Assembly: GCF_019279795.1 (NCBI RefSeq)
Contig: NC_056737.1
Span: 39,488,515 to 39,552,514 of the forward strand
DNA length: 64,000 nucleotides
Direction of reading: 5' to 3'
From: Protopterus annectens
Lineage: Eukaryota > Chordata > Ceratodontiformes > Protopteridae
Below, piece by piece: positions 1-11,599 of this stretch. Position numbers and translations under genes: made by a program. Every line of letters begins with the position of its first letter. Position 1 is the stretch's first letter. Under the pieces are notes generated by a model. It saw only the letters and a list, made by a program, of their open reading frames with translations, did no database searches and was not told the DNA's origin.

Positions 1-889
1 ACACAATGGACCAATGTTGCCTTTTGATTCCAATAAGGCAAGAGTACACGTTTTGAAAGTCTTGGCTGTTAAGAGATGCTAAAGTAATGGGGCTAAAATA
101 TTATTGACACCTTCTTTGTGTGAATAAAAATTACACTGGATGACTTCTATACTGATGGAGCAAAACAATGTAACAAGAGTCTTTTGAATATGAATTTTAG
201 ACATGGGAACTTTAACCAGATATAGATTCTGGGCCAGGACTGCAAACAAATTCTTAGCATATCCTGTCACACTTTCTCTGGATACAAAAACATTGGATTT
301 TTTTTATATCCCAGTTCTCTCTGAATCATCATCCTTTCAAGATTATCAGATATTTGTCTCCCTTCTCTTTTCCACAAAAAAGCACTGATCAATGTCTTTC
401 AGCATTGGCAACATTTTTGCCATTCTCTTTGTAATTGCGAGTTAGGATCAGAAATGATCTGTGTGAGGCAGGGTCTGTAGGAAACTTAGTACTACCACCA
501 CTTCCCTCTTCGAAGATGCAACTACTCCCCACAATGGAAGTATCCTCTCCTTTCAAAACATACACATTGCCTTCCAAAACTTCAACAGCCTCTTTCCCTC
601 CAGCTTCCAAACATCTATGGGAGTGATGTCCATTCCTGGAGATTTCCTTGTTGTTTGGTTATACATCAGATTTTTTTTATTTTTCCTTTATCTATCATAA
701 CTGTTTTTTTTAAACAAGAAACGTCTTTATTAAATTATCACATATGAGATATGTAGTTTTACATTTATATAAATGAAAACACATCATCCCGACACAATTC
801 TAGTTGCTAACATTATACATCACAAACCACGTTAACACAATTGTAGTTGCTGACATCACTTATAATGTAGGCAGTCATTGTCAATCAAA
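1..889. other. AT-rich sequence, nothing recognised
   Basis: Open frames here are short (about 60-75 codons), occur on both strands, and show no motif or family resemblance that I can see. The stretch from about 690 is very AT-rich. It may be the 3' flank or tail of the minus-strand L1-like fragment that begins at about 890, but no clear poly(A) tail or target-site duplication was found. Confidence 0.5.
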
Positions 890-1560
890 CATTGAGTAGC
901 TCATTCAGATCCTGCCTTCTTTTAGACCTCATTCCTCCTCTGCATTTATTGTTCCCATATTTCCCATTTTTGCCTGTGTGATTTGCAAATACCTTTTTCT
1001 AAAGATCCCAGTTCCAATTGTGTTATCTGTTACTATATTCACTACTTCTAGTAAACTTGGTTTAGACTTAGATTTTCATTGTCTAGTAACTGCTTTTTTG
1101 GTTGCCACCATAATTAGACTCAGCAAAGCCTTACTATGTCTAGGCAATTCTAATTCTGTATCGTAGCTAAAAAAATAATATCCTTAGTTACACCAATTTG
1201 CTCACCCAGTATCTCTGTCAAAACCATCTACAGGGAGTTTTTAAAGTCTGCCAGCTCATTATACTCCTGGAAAATATTTTTCCAGTTACCTCTTTCTTCC
1301 CTATCACACCTCCAACATTTGCTGTCTACCTGAGAAAAATTATTTGTAGTCTACTTAGAGTATAAAAATACCTATGTAAACACTTCCCAGCAAAGATCCT
1401 AAATCTTCTAGACTTTTTCATATTTGGGAGACATACATTTATCCCACCTTTGTTTCTCTGTGAATTGCTTATCCAATCTCTCTTCCCAAATCCTTTCTAA
1501 CCTTCTCTGGTTGATTATTATAGTTGTATTTTATTGGTACATAAGGAAAGTTGGCGGTGG
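890..1560 (-). pseudogene. L1-like LINE ORF2, C-terminal remnant
   Basis: Read on the minus strand, this stretch gives broken frames resembling the C-terminal region of L1-clade ORF2. There is a Cys-rich piece (about 1340-1290, with CWRCDREE) followed by an Ala-Lys-Lys-Ala-Val-Thr-Arg-x-Trp segment (about 1120-1070), as in the L1 C-terminal zinc-knuckle and 'kkaItrkW' region. Stops and frameshifts are frequent, so it cannot encode a product. With the minus-strand endonuclease-side fragment at 5420-6720 it probably belongs to one L1 copy, later split by two plus-strand LINE insertions between them. The assignment rests on short motif resemblance only. Confidence 0.4.
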
Positions 1561-3085
1561 AATGCAGAAGTCCAGGAAGTCATCAAAAGAAAGGATTGAA
1601 AAAAGTGGGAGATGGAAAAGACGGTATGCTGGTTGACTAACAAAAAGACAAAGAGGCTAGGAGAAGAATTGCAGTAGCAAAGAACAAGGCATCAGGGGCA
1701 CTTTGCCATCTTCTGGAAAGTGTCTCAGTAGGTGGCATAAAGAATCTCTTATCAGGTTGCAAGGCAAAGGCAGAAAGATGACAAAAACAGACACCCTTCA
1801 TAAGGGATCTCTGCAACAACTAACTCACTAGACCACAGTACATTAGTGGCAGCTGGAGCGAGTACTTCCAGCAGCTTCTGAATGAAGAAAATCACACAGA
1901 AGCTGTACTGCCCCAGACACAGCCTGCAGCAAAAAAAGAAGAGTCTACCTTAGAAGACGTAAGAAGAGAGCACTAAGCAAAATAAAGTCAGGGAAAGCAG
2001 CAGGCTGAAATGTGGTCAAAGTAAATATGATCGAGATGTTGGGTGAGATAGGGGAGAAATGGCTCCTGTGGGTACTCGTATGGAGAGAAAGGCGTATCCC
2101 AGATGACTGGAGAATAAGCATACTAGTGCCAGTGTACAAGAACAAAGGGACATACACAACTGTGGGTAGTACAGAGGTATCAGACTTATCTCACATTTAC
2201 ATAAAAGTTCTGGAGAGTGTGATTGATAAATGAATATGTAGAGATCAGCAGTTTGGATTCAGATCAGGGTGCAGCATGACTGTCCCGATGTTTGCAGTAA
2301 GAGAGTTGAGGAGAAACTAGAGAAGAGCACAAATGCCATCTGGTCATTTCTAGACTTTGACAAGGTCCTGGAAAAGCTGATTTGGGGAGTCCTGCAATGG
2401 TTTGAAGTTCCGGAGACATTGGTAAAATTAGTGCAGGCTGTACAAGGACCCAATGAGTTAAGTATGAATAGTGCTGAGCCTCAAAGAGGGGTTTCTGCTC
2501 GGAGTAAATGTACATCAGGGTTCAGCTCTGAGGCCCCTAATATTCCTACTGATGGACTACATTGGTAAACAGGTCGACGGGGACAGAACAACAAAGTAGC
2601 TGTATGAAGACGATGTGGCATTACAGGCAGACTCTAAGTAGAAACATCAGCAAAGGATATGGGAATGGAATGCAAAACTGAAGACATTTGGGATTAAGCT
2701 GAGTACAGATAAGACACTTGTAATGACAGTAAATGGGAGAAGTCAGAAAAAGCTGAGACTTGAGATAGAAGGAAAACTAGTGGAACATGATCACAGTTTT
2801 AAGTATCTGGGAGGGGTGGTTGAGGACAAGAGAAGTCCTGACTGTGGAGGTTAAAGCTGGAATCAGAGGGACTGCAGCCAGCTGGTAGTATATGACAGAA
2901 GAATGCCAAAGAAGCTGAAAAGTAAGGTGCACAAAACAGTGGTAGGACCATTACTACTGTATGGCACAGAAGTCTGAGCAGTAAAGACAGAACAGTTGAA
3001 GCTAGAGATGGAGATCAAGTACCTGAGACAGATGGTAGGATGCACACTGTGGGACAGACAAATAATAGATTGAATCAAAGCTAGA
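1550..3085 (+). pseudogene. RTE-like non-LTR retrotransposon, RT remnant
   Basis: Degenerate plus-strand reverse transcriptase. Visible blocks in order: an EN-RT linker with WSEYFQQLLNEEN (about 1853-1890); KSGKAAG (about 1985-2010); RIPDDWRISILVPVYKNKG (about 2093-2150), matching the RTE-type 'iPedWr.s.ivPiyK.KG' block; a QQFGFRSGCS block (about 2250-2280); a degenerate 'fiDleKAyD' block (about 2345-2375); and a C-terminal 'KYLGGVVED' block (about 2800-2830), followed by the 'llYGtE.W' and 'E.k.LR.mvGcT' type segment to about 3060. Frame changes separate the blocks, and the catalytic Y/FxDD box survives only as a broken YEDD-like trace near 2605. It is a dead copy. RTE versus a close relative (RTE-X, Proto2) is not resolved. 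Confidence 0.65.
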
Positions 3086-3089
3086 GCCC

Positions 3090-4940
3090 CAAGTAAAATC
3101 ATGCTACCATGGTGGACTTCCAGCATCAACAAGCTCTGCAGTAAATGCAAAAGATTGCTGTCCAAGAAAACAAAGACAAGGACGCAACAATGGAAAAGCA
3201 CCCTCCTTGGCCTAAACAGGCAAATAAGACAGCTTGTCAAATCCTCCAAGAGATCCTTTGAGAGAAACCTAGCAAGTACTGGCAAGGATAACCATAAGGC
3301 CTTTTACAGCTATGTATGTAATTTAAAGTGTTAGGACCCAAGCATGTGCAGAACTGGTGGCCAATGGTATCATACACACTGACCCCACAGAGAGAGCGAA
3401 CCTGCTACAGATAGGTTTGGCAAAAATTTCACTCCCTTATTCCCTCCTAACTTAAAACAAACCCTCCCCCACCTTACATATCTGAAGAGCAGGTCCTCAA
3501 AGCCTTGTCCAGGGCAAAGAACACGGCCTCTGTGGGACCGGATGACAACCCAGGCTGTCTTCTAAGCAGGCTAAAACATAAACTAGCATTACCACTAAGT
3601 ACCCTTTTCAATCATAGCCTAACCACAGGCTTTGTTTCTGCAGAATGGAGAACAGCTACAGTTATTCCCCTCCACAAAGGTGGCCTAGCAACAGACCCAG
3701 GGAATTAGACCCCAAGCCTGACCAGCCTCATCTCTAAGGCCATAGAACGTATGATTATTGACCTCATAAATAAAGACATAGGTGAACTCCAAACTTTGGA
3801 TCCTACCCAATTCTGCTTTGTGAAGGGCAGATCCTGCCTGTTAAATCTGGTGGATTTCTTTTAAAATGTGACCAAGGCCATTGAAGAGGGCAAATCTGTG
3901 CACACAGCATACCCTCGAACTGGCAAAGGCTTTTGACACAATCCCACATTCAAGCATTACCAATAAACTTAGCAAACTGAATGTAAACCCTTTTTTATAA
4001 GATTTGTTGCCAACTGGCTCACAAGACACACCATCAAAGTGGGTGACTCCACATCAAGCATATAACCATTGTGGTGCCACAGGGGTCAATGTGGGGTCCT
4101 CTACTGTTTGCTATATACTTCTCAGAAGTTCAGGTCAAAACTAAAGAGTTGCAGCTGACCATGTTTGTAGATGATTGCAAACTAGGTGTAGTCATTGAAT
4201 CTCCAAATTTTGTCAGTATACCCCAGAGTGATCTGACACAGACCACTGATTGGTACATTAGTCATGATTTCAAACTGAATGCAAAGAAATGCATCATTAT
4301 TCCCTTTGGCAAAAACAATGTCCCTTCACACTATCAAATCAGTGACAGTACTCTTGAAGTGGTAAGGACATGGGATCACAGATTGACCGTAACGTTAACT
4401 TCAACCACCACGTGTCTACCATTGTAAGGAAAGCTTTCCATGTAGCTCACTTGATTAGTGAGGGCATCGCCTCAAGAGCAAAGGAAGTTATAACCCCCCC
4501 ACTGAACTCGGCACTTATCCAGCCCATAAGTGAGTGTAACGCCCAATTCAGTATGTACTGTACTAAGCACCTACAGCAATTAGAGAGAGCTCAGAGGCTC
4601 CTAACAAAGAAGATCAAGGTCCTCCAGCATATGCCTTATAAGGACTGACTAAAATCCATGTCACTTTACTCCTTATTGTATAGACTTCTTAGGGGATACT
4701 TATGCCTGGCCTACAGAGTAACCCAAGACCCAAACCTAACTTAGTGCATATCTGTAAATAAAATGTGTCCAGGGCTACCTGTTCCAGGGACTTAAATATG
4801 GCCTGTGACTTAAATAGGACATGTTGGAGGGACAGATTTATCTCCCAGCGACTGCCTCATCTTTGGAACAGGCTACCAATTCATGTGAAACAGAGCATCT
4901 CTGCGACACTTCAAGAAGAACTTGAATGAGTGGATGGGGC
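3090..4940 (+). pseudogene. CR1/L2-group LINE ORF2 remnant
   Basis: A plus-strand jockey-superfamily LINE that abuts the RTE-like piece. Order: a PWW linker start (about 3104, LPWWTSSINKL); SRAKNTASVGPDD (about 3508), the 'k..kA.GpD' block; the EWRTATVIPLHKGG block (about 3643); a 'QFCFVKGRSCLLNL' fingers block (about 3810-3850); a broken 'KAFDT' block (about 3925); VPQGSMWGPLLFAIYF (about 4074); and MFVDDCKLG (about 4161), which keeps the catalytic FVDD. Thumb and C-terminal segments run to about 4640, ending in an LPHLWNRLPIH-like tail (about 4855-4890). Stops and frameshifts between the blocks make it a pseudogene. Clade (CR1 or L2) is uncertain. Confidence 0.75.
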
Positions 4941-5419
4941 ACCATAAATTCTTACAGGGATAGTGCTCACAATCCTCCTGGACATGGGCAATAATCATGA
5001 AATGCAATTTTGGGTATTGAGTAGTACCTCTACGATATTACATTGCGTTGAAATGGCTAGCCTAGTAATCTCCTATGATCCTATCAGAGAATGCAAATGC
5101 ACAGCCACCCTGCTCATAAATTCACAGCTGACTGTATGGAATGATTTTTATGCATCAAGACTGACCTATAATACTGGGGTTTTCTTTCACTCTGCTTCCC
5201 TCTGGATGTCATTGTTTTAATACTGGTGTCAAATGTTTGCCTCTCCACCAAAAAACACAGTAAGCTGTATCTGTCAATTTGGAAACACTTTTGGTATCTC
5301 TTGGTTAGTACAGATGTATACACTTCATAAAAAGCACAGTGAGCACCGCTTTCCACCAAGAAGCTGTTACCCCCCCCTCTTTAAAATGCTGACCTATCAC
5401 CTATCTATATTTCTATAGG
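4941..5419. other. Unassigned spacer
   Basis: No recognisable coding block or structured repeat. An 81-codon minus-strand frame (5114-5359) shows no family motif and is probably chance. The interval lies between the CR1/L2-like fragment and the minus-strand L1-like fragment. Confidence 0.45.
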
Positions 5420-6720
5420 ATTACCATCTGTTCCTGGAGACTTTCCTGTTGATTTTATGTCATCTGTTCCTGTCTTAGTTATTAGTTGTTGAGCCTCATG
5501 TTCCTCTACCTTTGACATAATTAAGTCTTCCATAAATATTTCAGTTAGTGTCTTTACTTGGTTTCCCATTACTCTGTTTTATTCACATTTTCATAAAATT
5601 TCTGAAAAATCTGTAATACTCATATGAAGTCTCTGGTTATTTTTCTTCTCATCAGCTCTCTAAATTTGTCTAAAACTCTTTCTACTTTCTGTTGCCTAAG
5701 TCATTTTGCTCTAGGTTTTTGCACTCTAGAGATATTATCAAAACTAGTTGTTTAACCACAGCATTTTTAAAGTCATGCATACTATTCACTCTGTTTTGTC
5801 ATTTCTCACACAAAAATTCTATTGTTTCCCCTTGTCTTGCAATAGTTTATCCTCTGTCAATTCCTACAAATAATTTTCATTACTACTTCCTCATTTATCT
5901 CTCTCTACCATGTTTTTAAACTCGTTTTTCATTTTATCCAACTCGCTAGTCATCCCTGAAGTAATTTCTGTGTTCTTAATAACTCTGGAATGAAATTTCG
6001 TACCCATTCCTTAAATTCCTCTCTGTCTAACTGATAAGTAGGATTGGGCCATTGCCTCATTTTATACCATTACTGTGTATTTTATCCTAAATTTTATTGG
6101 TGCAAGGTCTGGTATAGTTTTTTTCTCAGATCTCAAGGCTTTGAAATAAATACACACACTCTTGTGAAATATAATTTCTGTGCAAATATTCTCATATACT
6201 TCTTTAGAAGTCTACCCTCTTTCGTTATATTATCCCTTGTAGGTCCTCTTGATATGTTCTCACTATTACAAATCAGGTTTAATTCCCCACTTATAAATGT
6301 TATTCCATGCTGAAAAACTTTTTCTTCTAAAATTATCATAAGCTCCGTAATAGTTTTGAGTGAATTATAAATACTTGACAGTGGAGCGCCCTCCCCTACC
6401 AATAACCCCTTCCACCACAAATCTAACATTACTGTCTGTTTTTCCTCATCTATCATTAGTGAACCCCTCCTTTACAATCAGTATTATTACTTCCATTTTC
6501 CTTTGTCCTTATTGCTCTGCTGAATGTCCATCCTGAAGGTCTGTTGTTAAACTTGCTTGATAATTTCAATCTAAATTCGTTTCCTGTATTATTGTTGCTT
6601 GCTCCATACATTTCTTAATATAATTCAATACTATTAGCTTTTTGTCTATATCTGCAAGGACATTAATATTCCATATTAATATTGACAAATCAGTTGTGAT
6701 TAAATGCCGTTACTTCCAAA
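5420..6720 (-). pseudogene. L1-like LINE ORF2, endonuclease-to-RT-linker remnant
   Basis: On the minus strand, going down from 6720, broken frames follow the order of an L1/Tx1-type ORF2. A degenerate 'ilsWNinG' start lies near 6690. The endonuclease portion follows (6133-6456), with SSIYNSLKTITELMII and then a GDFNL-like box corrupted to GELNLI. An EN-RT linker with NPTYQLDREEFKEWV lies at about 6040-6000. A Lys/Glu-rich linker follows, with an 'FQKFYENVNKTE' block near 5590, resembling the 'F..yY..LY.s' segment ahead of L1 RT domain 0. Multiple stops are present. The RT core is absent, and only the C-terminal part at 890-1560 seems to remain downstream. Confidence 0.5.
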
Positions 6721-9002
6721 TATTGTACATGACAATTGTTTTGAGTATGTGTTTGGCAGGCTGATCTTTTTGTTGTAATTGCTTCATCTCATCTTTGCTT
6801 GAACCCATATTACATTTTTCCAAATTTTTTGCTTCATTAAAAGCACTCAGTAAACCCCCCAAAAATGCATTTTTAACCCCGAGTCAGTTTTAACTTATGT
6901 CAGGCAGATAATAATGTACTGTATACATTTTCAAAAAAGTAAGTTTATATCCTCATAGGTTCATAAGTAAATAGTAGGCTAGTTGCCCTTTAGGGCCATT
7001 TTAAGCCTCTCAATTTCCTTTTTTGTGTTTGAATTAACCTGTCTCATTTGGTTAAAGATATACCTTATCCATCTATTGTTCAATAATTATATATTACCCT
7101 TTAATGAGAGATGCTGGGATCATGCCAGACATAATTTGAGGAGACATGTTAATTGGATAAAGCATAGATTATCCCCCCATGTTGGGGCAGTTGTCTCAAA
7201 TCAACTTGCCTAACTTAGAGTTAACCATGCTAAATCTCATATTAGAGCTCCCCCCCCCAGACAAGTTGCTGTCTGTCATTATCTTTATTCTCTCATGTAC
7301 CTGGAAAGCAGTTTGCATGCTTTCAGTTAACATTATCTTTTAGCCCTAAGAAGATGTGTACTGGCTACTCTTAAATAAACTTAAATTATGCATTGTTACA
7401 TTTAAAATACTAAGGCTGCTAGGGAGATAACTACTTATATAGCTGTTCAGTTCCCAGCTGCATTTAGTTTTACTGAATTGCTTGCTAGTTTCCTTTAAAC
7501 AAGTTACCAAATAAATATGTAAGTATTCTCAAAACTTAAATGCCTCACAAAGATCAGCCACAATGAAAGTTTGAATACATTTAATAATAAGTAATAAAAG
7601 AACAAGAAAATCAGTATATAGTCACAGTGACATCAGAATTCAAAACCACAGGAAATATTTAAAACAACATTGTAGGACAGTCTCAAATAAAGAAAAACAT
7701 CTAAACTATGCTTTATTATATTCCTGACTGAATCTAAGAGAATTATACTGTTCCCTAGACTGACTGACTGTAGAGCAAGGCAAATGTGGTGAATGAATCT
7801 TGTAGTTGTTGTCAGCTGCAAAACAGAATACAGAATGCTCTCTCTCTCAAGAGAGTTCTCAGATTAATTTCTCAAATATTACTGATGGGCTAGCCTGCAT
7901 AATGACATAATTTCTTGTCATCTGACTCCTAGTTCCCAGGCCCCAAAACAACCATTGATGGCAGCTGGTAGCATTTAACTACCTATAAAAATACATAGAC
8001 AAGGGCTTTTCCTCAGATCTTTGGCAAAGGCTGGAAATCATAAAACAATAAAACACTTTCAAGACAATACAGAAAACTTCTCAGCACAGACATTGCCTCC
8101 TTGCTGCCATAAAGTAATTTAATTTCATCTATTTTTCTAAAATTCACTAGACTGAAGTTAACCTCCTGTATCCCAGTTTCTGCTGTTAAAATATATACAT
8201 TTAAACAGTTACAGTAGTGCATGTATGTAGGTTACATTTCAAACAGGACTTTGCAAATACCTTCAAGCAGTTTGATATACACGACATACAATTTTAATAC
8301 ATTTGTAACACAAGCATCTTGTGTACATCATGATGATATTCACAAATGACATATAATTACTTAACAAAATTCCAGATAGCTGTGCTGGCAGTATCTCCTT
8401 TCATGACAGGAATAAAAAAGATCAGTGGAAGAAAGAACCATTGTAGATGTAGATTTCAGTCAGAGCACGGCAGTTAGACCTCTCATTATTAATTGCTTTC
8501 ACCTGTTTGCTGTTTGACTTCAGCTGATAACATGTGATAATGGAAAAATGAATGTTTATAGTTTTACATCTATATTATACTATGTTACTGTACTGTATAA
8601 TTTAGTTGTACCTTTAATCTTACTTTACTGTTGCCACTAAGTATTTAACCCAGACTGAGTTTGCACACATTCCAATTTGATCAGTGCTGTAACCCGGTAA
8701 ACAAAATTTAATAAATAAAAAAAGAAATAACTAATTTTCATGTTTTTCTTAATTTTGTGTTGTTTTTAAAGAGTGCTTGCATAAAAAAAAAACCCTCGTC
8801 TGTAACTTAAACAAAGCCCGTTAGTCTAGACATCTACCTCTCAAAAACAGGGGAAATTCTACATGTAATACAATCCATACAGTTTCATAGCCACCCCCCA
8901 GAAGCCCAGGATCACAACATTACATTAAATTTAATTTGCTTCTTTCCAGCTTTGCCTGTCTTGTTATATTATGACGTGTGGATATGTTACATTTAAAAAG
9001 TA
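6721..9002. other. AT-rich intergenic or decayed repeat DNA
   Basis: About 2.3 kb with only short chance frames on both strands. I see no conserved domain, tRNA, direct terminal repeat or long inverted repeat. Short homopolymer C runs (for example about 7250) and A-rich tracts (about 8700-8790) occur, the latter possibly an old retroposon tail. Nothing here can be assigned. Confidence 0.5.
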
Positions 9003-9159
9003 ATCTGAAGTAGTTAACTTCATTTGTCCATCAACCTATGGTTATCGGATCCATATCGGATCCGAGCCGGCAGCTTCCAACAGCTAAGATCCGAGCTCCA
9101 AGCTCCTCCCCTTGCCCATAATCCCCTGCTATCCCTTCCTGACCTCAGATCTAGTTTGC
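9003..9159 (+). repeat. Left inverted terminal repeat of DIRS copy 1
   Basis: Reverse complement of 14732-14918 with scattered mismatches. It contains the phrase GGATCCATATCGGATCCGAG and ends at CAGATCTAGTTTGC. The inner boundary word CAGATC(T/G)AGTTTGC is shared with the type-1 copy B. The left arm is about 30 bp shorter than the right arm, which carries an extra terminal stretch. Confidence 0.9.
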
Positions 9160-9401
9160 AGCGGTTCTCTTCAGCAGCTTGATCAAGCTTCCAGGCGTGA
9201 TATCTGTGGATTTGTGAGAAAAATCTTTCTTTTTTTCTTAGTCTAATCAGAAATTTTGTGTGTGTGTGTGTGTTAAGTAGACTCCCAGTAGTGTTAAGGC
9301 TTTATTGATCTAATTTTTAGTATTTTTTCCTCCTCCCCCGTGTTTGCGTTAGGGTGTGTGGTTTTGGGGCCTAGTGAGTGTATTGTTTTTCTTTGATAGG
9401 T

Positions 9402-11560
9402 ATGGCAGAGGCACCCAAAGCATTTTTCTCAAAGTGTACCGAGTGTGGCCATAAGCTGTCCCCAGCGGATGGCCACACTCGGTGCGTTTTATGCCTTGGG
9501 GTTGAACACCTTTCCTCTGGCTGCACTATTTGCACAGCGTTCAACCCCAGGGCCCTTAACGACGAGAGGTTGAAGCTGATTCTGGCAGGACTTCTGCCCC
9601 CGTACCCGGCTTCATCCTCCGGTTCCTCCGTGGCACCTGCCGTGGCTGCGACAGCGCCACCTTCTATTCCCCTTCCCCTGGCCGGGACTCAACCTCCCAC
9701 CTTGGGCCAGGAGGAGAGGGAAGCCAGAAAGGAGAAACGCCGGGAAAAGCACCACAAGCGGCGGGCCGAAGCTTCTGCATTGGCCCCACCAGCCAAACGG
9801 GTTTCTACTCCCAGGGCCTCAGAGTCTTCTCCTTCCCGGCTCCGATCCCCCCACTTCTCCCCGGGGCCGGAGGAGGAGGAGACCCGGTCGCCTACGAGGT
9901 CATCAAGGCGGCACTCCCAGCCCGCCTCAGTGGCCTCATCAAGGTCTACCCGCAGTATGTCTGACACAGACTTGGACCAGATGATGCGTAGGTTTCTCCA
10001 GGCCCAGCTGCAGATGAGAGTGCTCCTGCCCCCCCCTCTGGGGGGGAGCTCGACCCACTTTTTCGCCCTGATTGCTCCTTCTCTGACCCACTACTGGGGT
10101 TCGGAGCCCTCGGAGCCGGGTAGCGTCGGAGCTGGGGGACTGTCGGCGCCAATAGTACTTCTGTGCCAATGGCACCTGGTCCATTTTCTTCGTATCCGAG
10201 CTCTCGGAGCTATGAGCTGAGCTTCAGATCTGGAGGTGTCACTATGGCTTCGGCTCCGTCTCGGTCGGAGCATACTGGCCCTTCGGATCCGACCGCATCG
10301 GCGCCGGCTCCAATCTGCACGTCGGAGCCAAGGGAGGGTCGGCTCTCGGATCCTAGGGAGAGCGGCTCTCCTTCGGCGTTCATCATAGAGAGGGTTGTGC
10401 TGAGGGATTCCAGGCCCCTGGCTTCAGCTACGGCTCCACCCTGCACTCCCTCTCAGACAGGTCCGCCTTCCATCACCCGGCCCCAGGGACAGCCTGCTCA
10501 GATGTCCCAGATAGTTCCCTTGCTGGAACAGGATGTGGTTGGTGAGGCCTCTTCGGACAGCCCCCCCGAGGAGGTCCCTCACAAATGCAAGTGCAAGAGG
10601 AGGCACTTGGACTCCCCTGAGTCCTTGACAGAGGACACAGACTTGGAGGAAGGGGAAGGTTCCCCAAGGTCACCCCCCCGAAGACGTCTCCTTCGGAGAC
10701 ATTATGGAGATGTTTCGGATCGGGGGGGTGGTCTGCCCCAAAACCTTCCTCTGATGAGTCTGTGTTTCTGGAGGCGTTTGAAGCAGGCCGGTCTACCTCT
10801 TGGGTATCCCCTCCCGCCGATCCCCTGGTAGACCTGATTACTACCAGGGCATGGAAGGAACCGGACACTGTGGAGGCCATTCCAAAGAGGCCGGACAAAA
10901 TTCTTAGCCCCCCTTCGGACAGGTCATGTTGGAGCAAGGGAGTCCCGGTAGATGCCATGTTGGTGGCGGCTGCCACCAAAAGGGAACTGGCCCAGGAGAG
11001 TTCCTCGGTCTATCCTCCAGACAAGGAGTATTGGACGATGGACCATCTGGGGAAGCGGATGTTTGCTTCAGCCACCTTCTTTGTGAGGATCTTATCAAAG
11101 AATATGCTAGGTCGCCCCCAGCGTCCATGTCGGCAGAGGACAAGAAAGTGTACTCTACCCGAATGGCCACTCTCAAATCTATCTCCAGTACCTCTATGCA
11201 GTTACTATCCCATGCCACGGAAGGAGCCGCTAGAGCTAGCGGAGCGGGCGGCGTCCTACGGTGACAGGATGGCTCTGGCACTGTGATTTTGCGGAACCCT
11301 TTAAGGCATCGTTCGCTAATGCCCCGTTTGATGGTGATGCCCTTTTTGGCAAGACCATACGCGACACATTGGTCCAGAGTGAAAAATACAGGAAGATGTT
11401 GTCTGCCGTAGGAGTCCGCTTTTCTGCTCCCCAGAGGTCCTTCTCCAGGAACCAAAAGGGACAGAAGATGTGGTTCCGGAAGTCTCAACAGTCCAGTTTC
11501 GGACCCCTCGTCCTTCAGAGGCAGAGGAGGACAGGGTGGACGCCGCCCTAGAGGCAGAGG
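9402..11560 (+). pseudogene. gag: DIRS gag (type 1, copy 1), frameshifted
   Basis: The probable start is ATG at 9402 (MAEAPKAFFSKC). The N-terminus has a Cys/His cluster with the pattern CxxC-x9-H-x2-CxxCLG-x2-H-x4-C (about 9435-9533), followed by a long Ser/Pro/Arg-rich, low-complexity middle (about 9600-10450). A capsid-like region then shows GVPVDAMLVAAATKREL (about 10940) and NAPFDGDALFGK (about 11318), and the C-terminus is basic (about 11400-11550). The frame changes at least four times (near 10200, 10790, 11100 and 11260), so no continuous protein exists. The same blocks occur in copy B, which supports the reading order. Gag presumably packages the RNA. Its homology to retroviral Gag is not evident from sequence. 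Confidence 0.75.
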
Positions 11561-11599
11561 GGGCCCGAAGAACTTTGGGTCCAGAGAACCTTTCTCTGA

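Noticed and set aside
7633-8222. Two minus-strand frames (62 and 69 codons) as small genes
   Set aside because: They are short, AT-rich, lack motifs and fall in sequence with no other sign of coding.
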